Shown: piece by piece, positions 33,410-42,601 of the stretch
Layout: each line of letters begins with the position of its first letter
How positions within the stretch are numbered: the first letter of the stretch is position 1
Virus record (IMG/VR): IMGVR_UViG_3300050021_000294
Span: 1 to 60,288 of that record
Length of the DNA stretch: 60,288 nucleotides
From: a virus
Direction: 5' to 3' (one strand)
Translations under genes and position numbers: made by a program
The notes under the pieces: model-generated
What the model saw: the letters and a program-made list of their open reading frames with translations, nothing else
What the model was told of the DNA's origin: nothing
Databases searched by the model: none

Positions 33410-33892
33410 ATGTCACTCATGTTCGATGAAAATAGCATCGCTACAACTACACATCCATTAGCTCGAAGGTTGCGCAAGTTCTTCTATCGGAATAATGTTA
33501 CCGTAGAAGAATTCGACCTGCTTATTCGCGCATATGGCGTAAAGCACGGTCAAAGTGAATCGTCGATCCGGTTGCATCAAATCAATCTACCTCGTGCATT
33601 GAAGATCGATGATCTCACCTTCCGTATGTTTCAGTTTTGTTTGGTTCAGCTTTTCGGTTCAACCGACGCTCAGGTCAACCTGGTATTGCAAGATCGCGAT
33701 CCTGATACTATGATGATTTCTAATCACACACTGATGGCCTTGATTCACGGCAGTGAACAGTATAGTGATTATCTAAAACTATTCATAAAGGCCCGATGCG
33801 ACGAGGCGGAAAGTCTTCGCGAGCTTGAGAAAGTGAAGAACGCCATTACAGAGGCATGTTCCCTCCTCTCTGTCATCTCGTTTAAGAATTGA
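33410..33892 (+). CDS. Unknown early protein (160 residues)
   Basis: AAGGA well placed before the ATG. Helical, basic N-terminal half (HPLARRLRKFFYRNNVTVEE) and a C-terminal helix (DEAESLRELEKVKNAITEAC). First gene of a four-gene early unit whose second member is an HTH regulator. Soluble, no known family. It may act with the regulator or on a host target. Confidence 0.65.
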   Translation: MSLMFDENSIATTTHPLARRLRKFFYRNNVTVEEFDLLIRAYGVKHGQSESSIRLHQINLPRALKIDDLTFRMFQFCLVQLFGSTDAQVNLVLQDRDPDTMMISNHTLMALIHGSEQYSDYLKLFIKARCDEAESLRELEKVKNAITEACSLLSVISFKN

Positions 33893-33899
33893 GTTCATC

Positions 33900-34325
33900 A
33901 TGTCCAAGTCAATCCATACGGTTAAATCCAATCACGTTGCTCTGAACAAGTTGCACCAGAAGAACACGACTGCCTATCGATTTGCTGATCCTGATCCGAT
34001 CTTGGATCTTCTGCGCGCGGCGATTTCTGATGCGATGCGCGATAATCGCATGTCTATTGTACAAATTGCTGCCGATGCGATGTGTGCCTATCAGACAGTT
34101 GCTCGTATTGTGGATGGAGAGACGCGCCGTCCTCAAAATAGTACTGTTGATCGCATCCTGAAAGCCTGTGGTTTCACCAGGCCGATTCTGCGTGCCATGC
34201 TGGACGTACATGACATGACCCTGAATGTTCAGGAAATGTATGATGCGATGGAAGCTGTCATCACCAAAAAGATGTCCCATGCTGAAATCGTAGCTCTGTT
34301 GAAAAAGACTATCGGTAAGAAGTAG
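33900..34325 (+). CDS. HTH (Xre-like) regulator
   Basis: 141 residues with a helix-turn-helix at about 46-92: a first helix MRDNRMSIVQIAADAM, turn and recognition helix CAYQTVARIVDGETRRPQ, then VDRILKACGF, the usual closing of Xre/Cro-type domains. The C-terminal 50 residues are helical and could dimerise. Located in an early cassette behind a consensus early promoter, so it could repress host genes or switch off early phage transcription. Starts 7 bp after its neighbour's stop. Confidence 0.75.
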   Translation: MSKSIHTVKSNHVALNKLHQKNTTAYRFADPDPILDLLRAAISDAMRDNRMSIVQIAADAMCAYQTVARIVDGETRRPQNSTVDRILKACGFTRPILRAMLDVHDMTLNVQEMYDAMEAVITKKMSHAEIVALLKKTIGKK

Positions 34326-34338
34326 AAGGAAGTCACAC

Positions 34339-34803
34339 ATGTCACGCGATAAAGTACTCGAACAAGCAGCCAAGCTTTGTGATGAGCTTGCTGCTTCATA
34401 TAGCGCCTGTGAAGTATCCTTTGTTGGAAGTCGATCTGATGGTTTGTTTGCAGAGGCGGCTAAGGAATGTGCAGCTAAGATTCGTTCACAAATTCCTCCT
34501 CCGGCTGGATACAATGAATTGATTGAGAGTCTGCTCATTGATGGAAGCCAACCATCCACTCCCAATACCACAGGATTGGCAGCGGCGCCTACCATGGAAA
34601 CCATGACTTTGCCGGGACATCAAATCTATAAAGACCAGAATACTGGAGATTACTGGGTAGAACTCGCCTGGATTAATTATCCAGCAACCTGCCTACGAAA
34701 TCTCCGTACTGGTGATAATACCGTTGAAGTCATCGGTTGTCTGCATGCAGATCGCTTTGTTGCAATCGGGAGAATCGAATCCTCGAAACTTCCTAGAACC
34801 TAA
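34339..34803 (+). CDS. Unknown early protein (154 residues)
   Basis: GAAGGAAG before the ATG. Helical start (DKVLEQAAKLCDELAASYSA), a Pro/Ser/Thr linker (about 70-85) and a C-terminal strand region with two Trp (TGDYWVELAWINYPATCLRN). No family recognised. Third gene of the early unit after 33325. Confidence 0.65.
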   Translation: MSRDKVLEQAAKLCDELAASYSACEVSFVGSRSDGLFAEAAKECAAKIRSQIPPPAGYNELIESLLIDGSQPSTPNTTGLAAAPTMETMTLPGHQIYKDQNTGDYWVELAWINYPATCLRNLRTGDNTVEVIGCLHADRFVAIGRIESSKLPRT

Positions 34804-34815
34804 AAGAAAACACAT

Positions 34816-35250
34816 ATGTCCACTGATCTGACTGTTGACAACTGGAAGAATATCCGTCGCGATAGCGAGAAGATGTTGAACGATACGCTGCGTCAGTTGC
34901 ATGAGCACCTGACGATGTCGCCGGAAGAAGAGGTCTTCGATCTGGCGAAGTTGGCCAATATGTCATCGATGCCGAAGGTGATGCCAACCAACATGATCGC
35001 GGCGCGCAGTTGCATCAATGATCTGGTCGGCCAGATCGAGGCACTGCAGCGGGCTCTTCGGATGTCAGTACATCTGGCTTCGGATACGAAGAACTACATG
35101 AATGGCGTGAGTGGATCTGAGATCAGCGACTCCACCTGCGTTCTGTTCGGTGGGATCAGGTCTCGTTATGAGGTGTGTGCAGAAACCTACGAGAGGCTGC
35201 AGGTCAAGCGTGACTTGACGTCGGATCGTTTGCAGAAAGCCACTGACTGA
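34816..35250 (+). CDS. Unknown early helical protein (144 residues)
   Basis: Almost fully helical (DNWKNIRRDSEKMLNDTLRQ, SCINDLVGQIEALQRALRMS, ETYERLQVKRDLTSDRLQKA), suggesting a bundle or coiled coil. The codon use is visibly more G/C-rich than in the following gene, hinting at strong expression. Last gene of the early unit, ending at a terminator. Upstream AAAAGAAAAC is a weak ribosome site. Function unknown. Confidence 0.65.
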   Translation: MSTDLTVDNWKNIRRDSEKMLNDTLRQLHEHLTMSPEEEVFDLAKLANMSSMPKVMPTNMIAARSCINDLVGQIEALQRALRMSVHLASDTKNYMNGVSGSEISDSTCVLFGGIRSRYEVCAETYERLQVKRDLTSDRLQKATD

Positions 35251-35258
35251 TGTTGAAT

Positions 35259-35290
35259 ACCATACTCCTGGGACATCCCAGGAGTATGGT
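35259..35290 (+). terminator. Hairpin terminator
   Basis: Perfect 15-bp stem ACCATACTCCTGGGA / TCCCAGGAGTATGGT with loop CA, 9 nt after the stop. Confidence 0.75.
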
Positions 35291-35333
35291 AACTTTCATG
35301 ATTTTATTTTTTATCTCAATGCAGCTTCGGATA

Positions 35334-35341
35334 TATATTAC
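35334..35341 (+). promoter_or_regulatory. Early promoter TATATTAC
   Basis: Exact consensus in CGGATATATATTACTATT followed after 4 nt by TTGAAG. About 90 bp before the next gene. Confidence 0.85.
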
Positions 35342-35431
35342 TATTTTGAAGATCAAATAAAAATTCACAGTAATCTGGATTATCCATTACATCATAATGA
35401 CATGCTATAGAATTTGGAAATTGACTAAAGA

Positions 35432-37255
35432 ATGAAGCGTCTCCAACAAAGTTGTGATAATAGACCATTCTATTTATTGGGAAATGTCATGGAAATAACC
35501 TATCGTAGAATGTCAAATGGCAACAAAGATATCGTCGTTGCTTTTATAGATACAGAGGGTCTTGATCTCGGAATAGAGACAACCTATCTTGAACTCGATA
35601 CAGAAGATGATGAAGTAGCGCCATACGTTGATCCAGAAGATGATTCTGAAGAGACCGAAGTCCCATCTCCCATCATCGTTGATGTCGATGACGGACCTTA
35701 TAATCTCAACCAACTCTATTTTCTAGTCGGAACTTATCAGAAACTAACTGAAAATCCAGAAGGTGCTTGGGAACTATTGTTGCGTGGAGCCAATCGATTT
35801 CTCGATACACTATCTCCTGATGAATTAAGACAGTTTTGTCTATTCTTCATTTATGCTCGACAAACCATTACACGAGAGTTGATTGGTGGAAGTGCTATTA
35901 CTGATGTTGCAACACATCTTGGTAATGAACTTTATGATCTGGCTTTGGCTATCAATCTACCAGCGAAGCTATTGCATTATGTTCAATATGAATCTGGGAT
36001 TCCAATTCCAGATCTCTCTACTGCAGGAACAAATGCGAGTCGTGATTCTGAGGACATGACATTTAGAGTACCTGAATATTATGTATTGCTTGCAATCAGT
36101 GTTCTTTGTAAAATCTTAGCTCCTATCTGGGGTGACATGATTGAACGAACTCGCGATGATGTTGATAATATGTTAAAAGAGATCCAATGTATTAATCTCA
36201 TTGAACCGATACTTACGATTGGCGTGTTCAGTATTATACGTGAAAAACTCTATAACTATGTCTCCACTATCGTCAATACCGAAATGAAAAATTCCTATGC
36301 CACCGCATCATTTGCTGCAACTATCGGTGGTGTATCCAGGACACAATTTCATCACATTGTGTTTTGTAATTTGATTGTTAAACGATTTGTTACTATCGAT
36401 CTCTATATGCTTGACGGTGACAAAAGTAGCAACGTAATGATTTGGGTTGCAACCTGCTCAAGACAATCGTATACGTCGACACAACAAGCGCTTAACAAAC
36501 GCTGTCGAATTATGCCTCGCACAGATATCTCCGAAAACGCCAGTTATGGAGAAGAAGAGCGTAGTGTCTCGGTTTTAGAACATAGTAGTCGCATCACCGA
36601 TGTTACTGCAGATACACCCCAATTGATTCGATTTGGTGCTCGTATGGCTGTGCAGCGCCTACGCAAGGAATATGAAGTATCTGAATTTGAGTTTCTTCAG
36701 GTTATGAATTATTATCAACAAAATCCAATCCAGGTCACTTCGTTCAATAAAATTCTGGTTGGTGTCTTTGTTGGTAATCATATCGGTGGTGCTCAAGGTA
36801 TAAAATATCTCGATCTGCCACTTTATATGGAACTGGTCACGATCACCCAGATCTATATTGCCAAGCAATATGCTGCTCCTGATGTTGTTCACTTACTGAC
36901 TGCCAATACCCCCATTGAAGATCGGCCAGTATTAGAACTATCCTCCATCAACAGCATGATCGACAATACCTCTAAGAAGACACTTGAGTATCGTGGATGT
37001 GAAGAATCATTTCCATACACACTCAATAGTGTTGGTATTGGAACAGCACTCAAGACATTACAAGACTATATCATCAAACATCATCACTATGCGAACACTT
37101 CACCATTCATTTCTGGAATCATGGATAATGCCACATTGCCACCAGGAACTCTCATTTATTATGAACCAGAAGTTATGCAACAATGTTGTTCTGTCATTCT
37201 CGACAATATTAATCCTCATGAGGTTCGCATGGGTAGACAACTTCCAGGAGACTGA
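35432..37255 (+). CDS. Large unknown protein (about 607 residues)
   Basis: No recognised motif. An ATG at 35489 with GGGA upstream is an equally good start. There is a strongly acidic stretch at about 55-90 (LDTEDDEVAPYVDPEDDSEE), then a mostly helical body (LDTLSPDELRQFCLFFIYAR, RVPEYYVLLAISVLCKILAP). It lies directly after a consensus early promoter and is followed, 3 bp later, by another unknown gene. Its position between the polymerase beta-prime N and beta C genes is where phiKZ places its fifth non-virion polymerase subunit (gp68), a possibility worth testing; a structural protein is the alternative. Confidence 0.65.
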   Translation: MKRLQQSCDNRPFYLLGNVMEITYRRMSNGNKDIVVAFIDTEGLDLGIETTYLELDTEDDEVAPYVDPEDDSEETEVPSPIIVDVDDGPYNLNQLYFLVGTYQKLTENPEGAWELLLRGANRFLDTLSPDELRQFCLFFIYARQTITRELIGGSAITDVATHLGNELYDLALAINLPAKLLHYVQYESGIPIPDLSTAGTNASRDSEDMTFRVPEYYVLLAISVLCKILAPIWGDMIERTRDDVDNMLKEIQCINLIEPILTIGVFSIIREKLYNYVSTIVNTEMKNSYATASFAATIGGVSRTQFHHIVFCNLIVKRFVTIDLYMLDGDKSSNVMIWVATCSRQSYTSTQQALNKRCRIMPRTDISENASYGEEERSVSVLEHSSRITDVTADTPQLIRFGARMAVQRLRKEYEVSEFEFLQVMNYYQQNPIQVTSFNKILVGVFVGNHIGGAQGIKYLDLPLYMELVTITQIYIAKQYAAPDVVHLLTANTPIEDRPVLELSSINSMIDNTSKKTLEYRGCEESFPYTLNSVGIGTALKTLQDYIIKHHHYANTSPFISGIMDNATLPPGTLIYYEPEVMQQCCSVILDNINPHEVRMGRQLPGD

Positions 37256-37258
37256 TCC

Positions 37259-38374
37259 ATGATCCTTGCGGCATTTCGTTTAGAACGAGATCGACTTACA
37301 TCAAGCCAGTCATTTGGTTATGAACGACAATTATGGCCTGGAAGGAGATTGCCATTTCAACAGTTTACAACAAAACTTGGTTGTCCTATCGAAATAGGCA
37401 CAACGCTAACAGCAAGTATTGTAAAAATTATCGAATTGTACAATCGCGAAGAACCAATTGTAATCGAACGATTGGCTTGGCAATTTGGCAATCAACTCTA
37501 TCCCTATCGTGTAAAATACATTCGTCTTTGTGATACGATGCAATCAGAAGAACCCATGCTCTTTCTCCCTAACATAGGAACGATCCACAAAAAGTTAACT
37601 GGACTTGATATAGATATTATCTCACCATTAGAGTTTTATCTCGATAGAGCAGTGACTATAGATCCTCGAATCATTCCATCATCAATTCAAACCTACATCC
37701 ACTCACTTTGTCATAAACATCGTTTGGCAATTGATGGATTGGCCCCACAACAAACTGATCCTCTCACGTTACGTGACTTTCTGACAGTTCTTGATTGTGA
37801 AAATCCGTTTGGGTTTGAACAATTTGTTATGCCAAAATTAGCCATTAATGATCCAATTAGTATCCCCTTCATTAATCGTTCGTTGGATGCAAGACATTTG
37901 TTCTCTCCAGGCGCCGGAGGTAATCCATTTGATACTTCAGCAGTTGGACCCATTCAAATTAATCATCCGGAAGTTACTCTCTGCAGTCCTTTAGAATACC
38001 ATTCAATTGCAGTGGATTGTGATACTGTTAGTCAGCAATATTCTGATGTAAAACTCAAGTATATATTATCTTTTAGTGAAGGTATATTAGATTGTATTAC
38101 TCAACATTTGGTTTGTCGTTATGTCGATACTCCAAATGAAGAACTGATTGCTCACTATTGTGCATCAATTGTTATCAATGTACACGGTTCTGCTTGTGCT
38201 CAACATCCAGAGTGGATCGAAGACAATCATATCGTCACACTAGAAATCACTTATGGAGATGAAGCACTCATTGAGATTTATACCATCGATCACAAATGCT
38301 GTCTCTTTGCTCTACATCTAGATCTTGCCATGATAGCACTCTGTTGTGCAGATGTTATCCCACAAGTTGCTTGA
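37259..38374 (+). CDS. Unknown protein (371 residues)
   Basis: Starts 3 bp after the previous stop, so is probably coupled to it. Alpha/beta, soluble; notable segments are SPGAGGNPFDTSAVGPIQIN (about 222-241) and a Cys-rich end (IDHKCCLFALHLDLAMIALC). No enzyme signature. A TATATTAT-like word inside the gene at 38062 may be chance. Likely in a complex with the product of the preceding gene, judged only from the arrangement. Confidence 0.65.
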   Translation: MILAAFRLERDRLTSSQSFGYERQLWPGRRLPFQQFTTKLGCPIEIGTTLTASIVKIIELYNREEPIVIERLAWQFGNQLYPYRVKYIRLCDTMQSEEPMLFLPNIGTIHKKLTGLDIDIISPLEFYLDRAVTIDPRIIPSSIQTYIHSLCHKHRLAIDGLAPQQTDPLTLRDFLTVLDCENPFGFEQFVMPKLAINDPISIPFINRSLDARHLFSPGAGGNPFDTSAVGPIQINHPEVTLCSPLEYHSIAVDCDTVSQQYSDVKLKYILSFSEGILDCITQHLVCRYVDTPNEELIAHYCASIVINVHGSACAQHPEWIEDNHIVTLEITYGDEALIEIYTIDHKCCLFALHLDLAMIALCCADVIPQVA

Positions 38375-38394
38375 TCCCAATAACGGAGTCTCCC

Positions 38395-39975
38395 ATGTTT
38401 CAAAACAATCAGTTTCAGGGTGTTCCGACCAACCCTCTCACATCTACCATGTCTGCAGTATTGTGGATCATCTCACCGCGTCAATATAGTCAACAGGTCA
38501 AACGACCATTGCGTTATAATTTCAATGGTGGTATGATCGATGTTGCTGATTCTGCTGTTGCTAAAATGGCAGAACAGAATAATCCGATGGGCATTCGATC
38601 ACTGATATCCTCTCCAGTTTGGTTGTCATCAATGTTCCCAGATGCACAGGGACACACTATAGATATGCGACCACTGGCACCAAAATGGACCTTTATGTTA
38701 ATGGTCAATAATGATAAGAGCGGTCCTGGTGGTCAGATACGCATGATGTCGGATAACCAACATCTGTATTATGGATTTTTCGTTGAGGAGCCTTGTAATA
38801 TCAATATGCATATGGGAAGACAATCATTTAATCACAATGCGATGATGATCATCACCCATAAGACCCTCATTAACAAAACGAGTATGCTGAGTGGATGGGG
38901 ACAAAAATCACAATATGATGTAATGTCAGATGTTGATATTATTCATCCAATGCTCATGGGTAGTCTGACGACAATGCCCACAACACTTCTACGACCGGAA
39001 GATTTGTATCTTAATATCACCGATGATCCGGAACCTGTTGTTATGCAATCGACATCAGCATTGCTGGAACAGCAACAGGATCCACTTATGGTTACTGCAA
39101 ATCTGTCTGTACCACGAAGTAATCTTGAAAAGATTCTTGGTGCAGTGGCCGGTGCTCGTGGATCAATAAATGCCGATATACATTCTGGAACTTCCAATTC
39201 ATTAGCACTTGGTAGAGACAGCTTTCGTCAGATAGTTGAAACAAATCTACTAGATAACTGTCGTACCAATGAAATGGGTCTGAGTGCTGGAAGTAGCATC
39301 ACTCTTGGTGGGGTAATACAGCGGTATAATCCAAAAATCGAAACGGCACGTCAGGATTACAATCCACGATATGATCCGATTGATCAGAGTACTACGAGTG
39401 CTAGAAACATATTTGCTTCTATGTTGACGACGACCGTGCCTGCACTTATGATGGAATTTAAGTTGATTGAGATTTCCTTTCATTATGATTCTTATACTGG
39501 TGCATTTCAGTTGTTTGAAGAAACGCCACCAGCTACGATTGTGGTAATGTCTGATGCTGAAAGACAAGGATGTGTCAATGGATTCATTTACCGATTGACC
39601 GCTGAGATTTTACCCATTCTTAAAATGAACCATGGTGATTTTCATCTCAACATGAACTGTTCCAGTGGAGGTGTTACTCACATCAATCTCAACTTCTTCG
39701 ATGATGCCATCAGTTCCAATGAAGTATTTGAAGTTCCAACCATCTTTGGTGGACTCAATTCTTCCTTGTTGGGTGGAGCTCCAACATTTGATAACAATGC
39801 TAGAGAAATCCATGGTTTGATCAGTGGTCTTGTTGAAACCCATACGGACAGACAACCCCCACTGGGTTTCTATAACGAAGATCGGTTCTCACACGCTCTG
39901 AATCTATACGATCAGGGTCTGCCAGATACAACATTGCCCGTCGTCATTCCGTCATCGAATAGATGGCAGGTTTAG
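38395..39975 (+). CDS. Unknown protein, probably virion or assembly (527 residues)
   Basis: ATG at 38395 with CGGAG about 8 nt upstream; the open frame reaches back to 38296 into the previous gene. Met-rich, strand-rich N-terminal half (SPVWLSSMFPDAQGHTIDMR, WTFMLMVNNDKSGPGGQIRM), a helical middle and a C-terminal half with FKLIEISFHYDSYTGAFQLF. No membrane segment or catalytic motif. The gene is followed by a protein with a low-complexity tail and then the baseplate spike, so a structural function is the most natural reading. Confidence 0.65.
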   Translation: MFQNNQFQGVPTNPLTSTMSAVLWIISPRQYSQQVKRPLRYNFNGGMIDVADSAVAKMAEQNNPMGIRSLISSPVWLSSMFPDAQGHTIDMRPLAPKWTFMLMVNNDKSGPGGQIRMMSDNQHLYYGFFVEEPCNINMHMGRQSFNHNAMMIITHKTLINKTSMLSGWGQKSQYDVMSDVDIIHPMLMGSLTTMPTTLLRPEDLYLNITDDPEPVVMQSTSALLEQQQDPLMVTANLSVPRSNLEKILGAVAGARGSINADIHSGTSNSLALGRDSFRQIVETNLLDNCRTNEMGLSAGSSITLGGVIQRYNPKIETARQDYNPRYDPIDQSTTSARNIFASMLTTTVPALMMEFKLIEISFHYDSYTGAFQLFEETPPATIVVMSDAERQGCVNGFIYRLTAEILPILKMNHGDFHLNMNCSSGGVTHINLNFFDDAISSNEVFEVPTIFGGLNSSLLGGAPTFDNNAREIHGLISGLVETHTDRQPPLGFYNEDRFSHALNLYDQGLPDTTLPVVIPSSNRWQV

Positions 39976-39987
39976 GAGGATACTCTA

Positions 39988-41358
39988 TTGAAAACCGCAC
40001 TCGTTACCAAGTTTCTCAAAGACATGGTGGAACTTGCCATTCCATTTACTGTTGATGATGAGAACTACGTTATCTGGTCAGCCGATCGTCCGGAACGCCT
40101 ATTGCTTTCGGATGATGGTAAATTGAATTCTAATGGTCAACCTATTTTGTTGTATCAGGAAGAAATCAAAGATCATACGGCCTATATTCTCAATCCTCTT
40201 GCAGAAGGACTTGGACAAACTCCATCGTCCAGTTGGTTCTATCGGTTACTTCAAGCTTCATTGAGTGCCAGAATTCAAGGACTGTGTCGAAATATCATTC
40301 ACAGCGCCATTGCTGCTAAGAAGACGACCGATAAAGAAGAATCTCATCTACCCATAGAGATTCTCAACGTCGCTGCTAAAATCAGCGATGATGTGGATGA
40401 CAAGACACTTGGTGAACTCGAACTGATTTTCGATTCTCCAGAATCTCATGAATTTCTGGTACTCTATTATCAGAAAAAGAATATCCGTTATGTTGTTCGA
40501 TCTGCGATTTTCGAACACGAAGGTGATGTTGTTCCAGGCATTGCCTCGTTCCGCAGTAAGTTCAATACGGATGGGGGTGTCCCAAAAATCCGCAAGAAGT
40601 CGTGGGGGGTTTTTGAAAAACTACTGCTCGGTATTCTCCACATTAAGACAGATGAAGAGCTTCATAAGTTCGGACGTAAGTCGACTGGATATCAAGATGG
40701 CGTGACGTGTGTTCGGCTATCGAGTATGCTCAATACACTACTTGCTATCTTTGAGGAGATCAATCCTCTTCTCAGTCATATCAACAATGGTGAACTTGCC
40801 ATTGATCTTTCGATGCTTACCGGGCACATTGATAATCTTGGTGGCTATGCCATCAATGCCAGAGGCATGGTGCAATCACGACAAACAACACCGCCACCAC
40901 AGAACAATCTCATACCAGGAACAGCAAATATTCCGGGTGCTGCACCATCGGCCATGTATGGTAATGTGGGACAACAACAACAACCAATTATCCCTGGAGG
41001 AGATATTGCTATTCCAGGTTATAACGTACCAGCAAATAGTGTTATCCTAGCACCAAATGCTGCTCAACAAGGCAACATGCCGGGACCCTACTACAATCCA
41101 CCTCAGCAACAACAGCAGCCAGGTCCTGGGTTTGGTCAACAACCAAATTGTGGATACGGTCAACAACAGCCACAATACGGATATGGCCAACAACCCCAGA
41201 TGGGACAGTGGCCACAACAAGGACAGCCTGGATACCAACCACTTCCTTGGGAAAACATCCCACCACCACCTCAACAATGGGGAGGATTGATGGGCAATCA
41301 ACAAAACATGCAGGGAATGAATTTTGTTCCAGGCATGCCCCAAGGAATCTATCGCTAA
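39988..41358 (+). CDS. Protein with long Gln/Pro/Gly/Asn-rich disordered tail
   Basis: 456 residues from a TTG with GGAGG 8 nt upstream. Residues 1-295 are a folded alpha/beta region of unknown family. From about 296 on the chain is a low-complexity, prion-like tail rich in Gln, Pro, Gly, Asn and Tyr (for example GQQPQYGYGQQ-type repeats), about 160 residues long. Such tails often drive condensation or weak multivalent binding. The tail is unusual in this window and hints at a role in an organising or assembly compartment. A terminator follows. Confidence 0.7.
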   Translation: MKTALVTKFLKDMVELAIPFTVDDENYVIWSADRPERLLLSDDGKLNSNGQPILLYQEEIKDHTAYILNPLAEGLGQTPSSSWFYRLLQASLSARIQGLCRNIIHSAIAAKKTTDKEESHLPIEILNVAAKISDDVDDKTLGELELIFDSPESHEFLVLYYQKKNIRYVVRSAIFEHEGDVVPGIASFRSKFNTDGGVPKIRKKSWGVFEKLLLGILHIKTDEELHKFGRKSTGYQDGVTCVRLSSMLNTLLAIFEEINPLLSHINNGELAIDLSMLTGHIDNLGGYAINARGMVQSRQTTPPPQNNLIPGTANIPGAAPSAMYGNVGQQQQPIIPGGDIAIPGYNVPANSVILAPNAAQQGNMPGPYYNPPQQQQQPGPGFGQQPNCGYGQQQPQYGYGQQPQMGQWPQQGQPGYQPLPWENIPPPPQQWGGLMGNQQNMQGMNFVPGMPQGIYR

Positions 41359-41376
41359 CACTGACAGTATGATAAA

Positions 41377-41401
41377 GGCAGACCTCAATATGAGGTCTGC
41401 C
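41377..41401 (+). terminator. Hairpin terminator
   Basis: 11-bp stem GGCAGACCTCA / TGAGGTCTGCC with loop ATA, after the preceding stop. Confidence 0.65.
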
Positions 41402-41438
41402 CACTCATCCTATAGACCCCATTATTTTTGAGTGTAAC

Positions 41439-42596
41439 ATGGCAGTTAATGATGCTTCCCTATTACAAACAAGTCCCATTCATTCGTGGATCGGTATTGT
41501 CGCCGATGATAAAGCCGCAAACAGCATCTCTATAAATGTTATTATCCCAGAACTCACACCATCAGTTACTGGAACTGTTGCTTCAACAACAGCAACACAA
41601 GCAGTTACACTAACTGACATCAGTGGAAACACTATCAATAGTTCGGTTAATACCGGAAATACAATTACGGCATATTACCATGGTGGGGCAACTAATCGCA
41701 AGTATCCACCCGACGTCGTTAAAGGTGAACAAGTTCAAATAACAAAATTTGCAAATGCTGATAAATACTATTGGGAATCACTTGGGCGCGATGATGCTCT
41801 ACGCAAGACAGAGACTCATCGCATTGATGTTGCCAATCGAGCAAACTTCAATGATCCAATGGATGACGACCATACCTATTCGATGGAAGTTGATACCAAG
41901 CGCAACAAACACATTTGTATCAAAACATCAAAAGGTAATGGTGAAGCTTTTGCCTATCAACTTATGCTTAATGCTGGTAGTGGAACCGCACAATTAACCG
42001 ATGATAATGGTAACTCTGTTATTATCAATAGCGCAATTGCACAAATTGTTATTCGCAATAACAAACAAGCATTCTTTATGCTCAATGGTGAAGATGTTAT
42101 CATTGGAGCACCAAGAGATTTTATAATGAAAGCTGGAAGACAAGTCTTATTTGAGAGTCCGCTAATAACAATGAATGTTACTTCCGGTAGTGGCGTGCTG
42201 GCTATCATTGCCAATGCTATTGCAATGTCTGCTAAATCTAGCATAACATCAACTGCTCCAGCTATTGGTCTTAATGGTGCCGTTCAGATTCCATCTATTT
42301 TAACTGCCATGAACATTCGTGCTGAAACTTATGCTAATGGTGCTCCTGGATCAACATACGGCGCTGCTTCTATAGCACTTGCTTCTGCACAAGCAACTGT
42401 ACCAAATGTTACTCCAGATACAATGATGCCTGCATCTCAACGACATGCTGCAGCTTGGGAACAAGTCAGTGCCGCACTCACAACAGTTGTGTCTTGTTTT
42501 GATGCAATTCAGTCGCATATTGGAGTACCAACAGCACAATCTGGAATTACTCCACTTTCAACAGATGCGCAGATGTCGAATCTACAAGGAACATAA
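41439..42596 (+). CDS. Baseplate spike protein (gp5/gpV-like)
   Basis: 385 residues. The N-terminal 110 residues have the OB-fold pattern of gp5/gpV-type spikes (SWIGIVADD, SINVIIPEL, PDVVKGEQVQITKFANADKY-type strand). This is followed by the triple beta-helix style repeats (KRNKHICIKTSKGNGEAFAY, GSGTAQLTDDNGNSVII, AQIVIRNNKQAFFMLNGEDV, RQVLFESPLITMNV) that form the membrane-piercing needle. No lysozyme domain is inserted, unlike T4 gp5. A C-terminal Ala-rich helix follows. Together with the hub-like gene at 16911 it would make the central baseplate. Start ATG at 41439 has a weak ribosome site. Confidence 0.78.
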   Translation: MAVNDASLLQTSPIHSWIGIVADDKAANSISINVIIPELTPSVTGTVASTTATQAVTLTDISGNTINSSVNTGNTITAYYHGGATNRKYPPDVVKGEQVQITKFANADKYYWESLGRDDALRKTETHRIDVANRANFNDPMDDDHTYSMEVDTKRNKHICIKTSKGNGEAFAYQLMLNAGSGTAQLTDDNGNSVIINSAIAQIVIRNNKQAFFMLNGEDVIIGAPRDFIMKAGRQVLFESPLITMNVTSGSGVLAIIANAIAMSAKSSITSTAPAIGLNGAVQIPSILTAMNIRAETYANGAPGSTYGAASIALASAQATVPNVTPDTMMPASQRHAAAWEQVSAALTTVVSCFDAIQSHIGVPTAQSGITPLSTDAQMSNLQGT

Positions 42597-42601
42597 GTTC
42601 A

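Noticed and set aside
33909-34604. 231-residue minus-strand frame opposite the HTH gene
   Set aside because: Antisense to two plus-strand genes with clear motifs and spacing.
38062-38069. TATATTAT followed by GTGAAG inside the gene at 37259
   Set aside because: In a coding region 330 bp before the next start, with a wrong spacer; kept only as a weak possibility for an internal promoter.
40900-41350. Repeated CAACAA-type motif as a possible CRISPR or DNA repeat array
   Set aside because: No constant unit length or spacers; it is the codon pattern of a Gln/Pro-rich protein tail.
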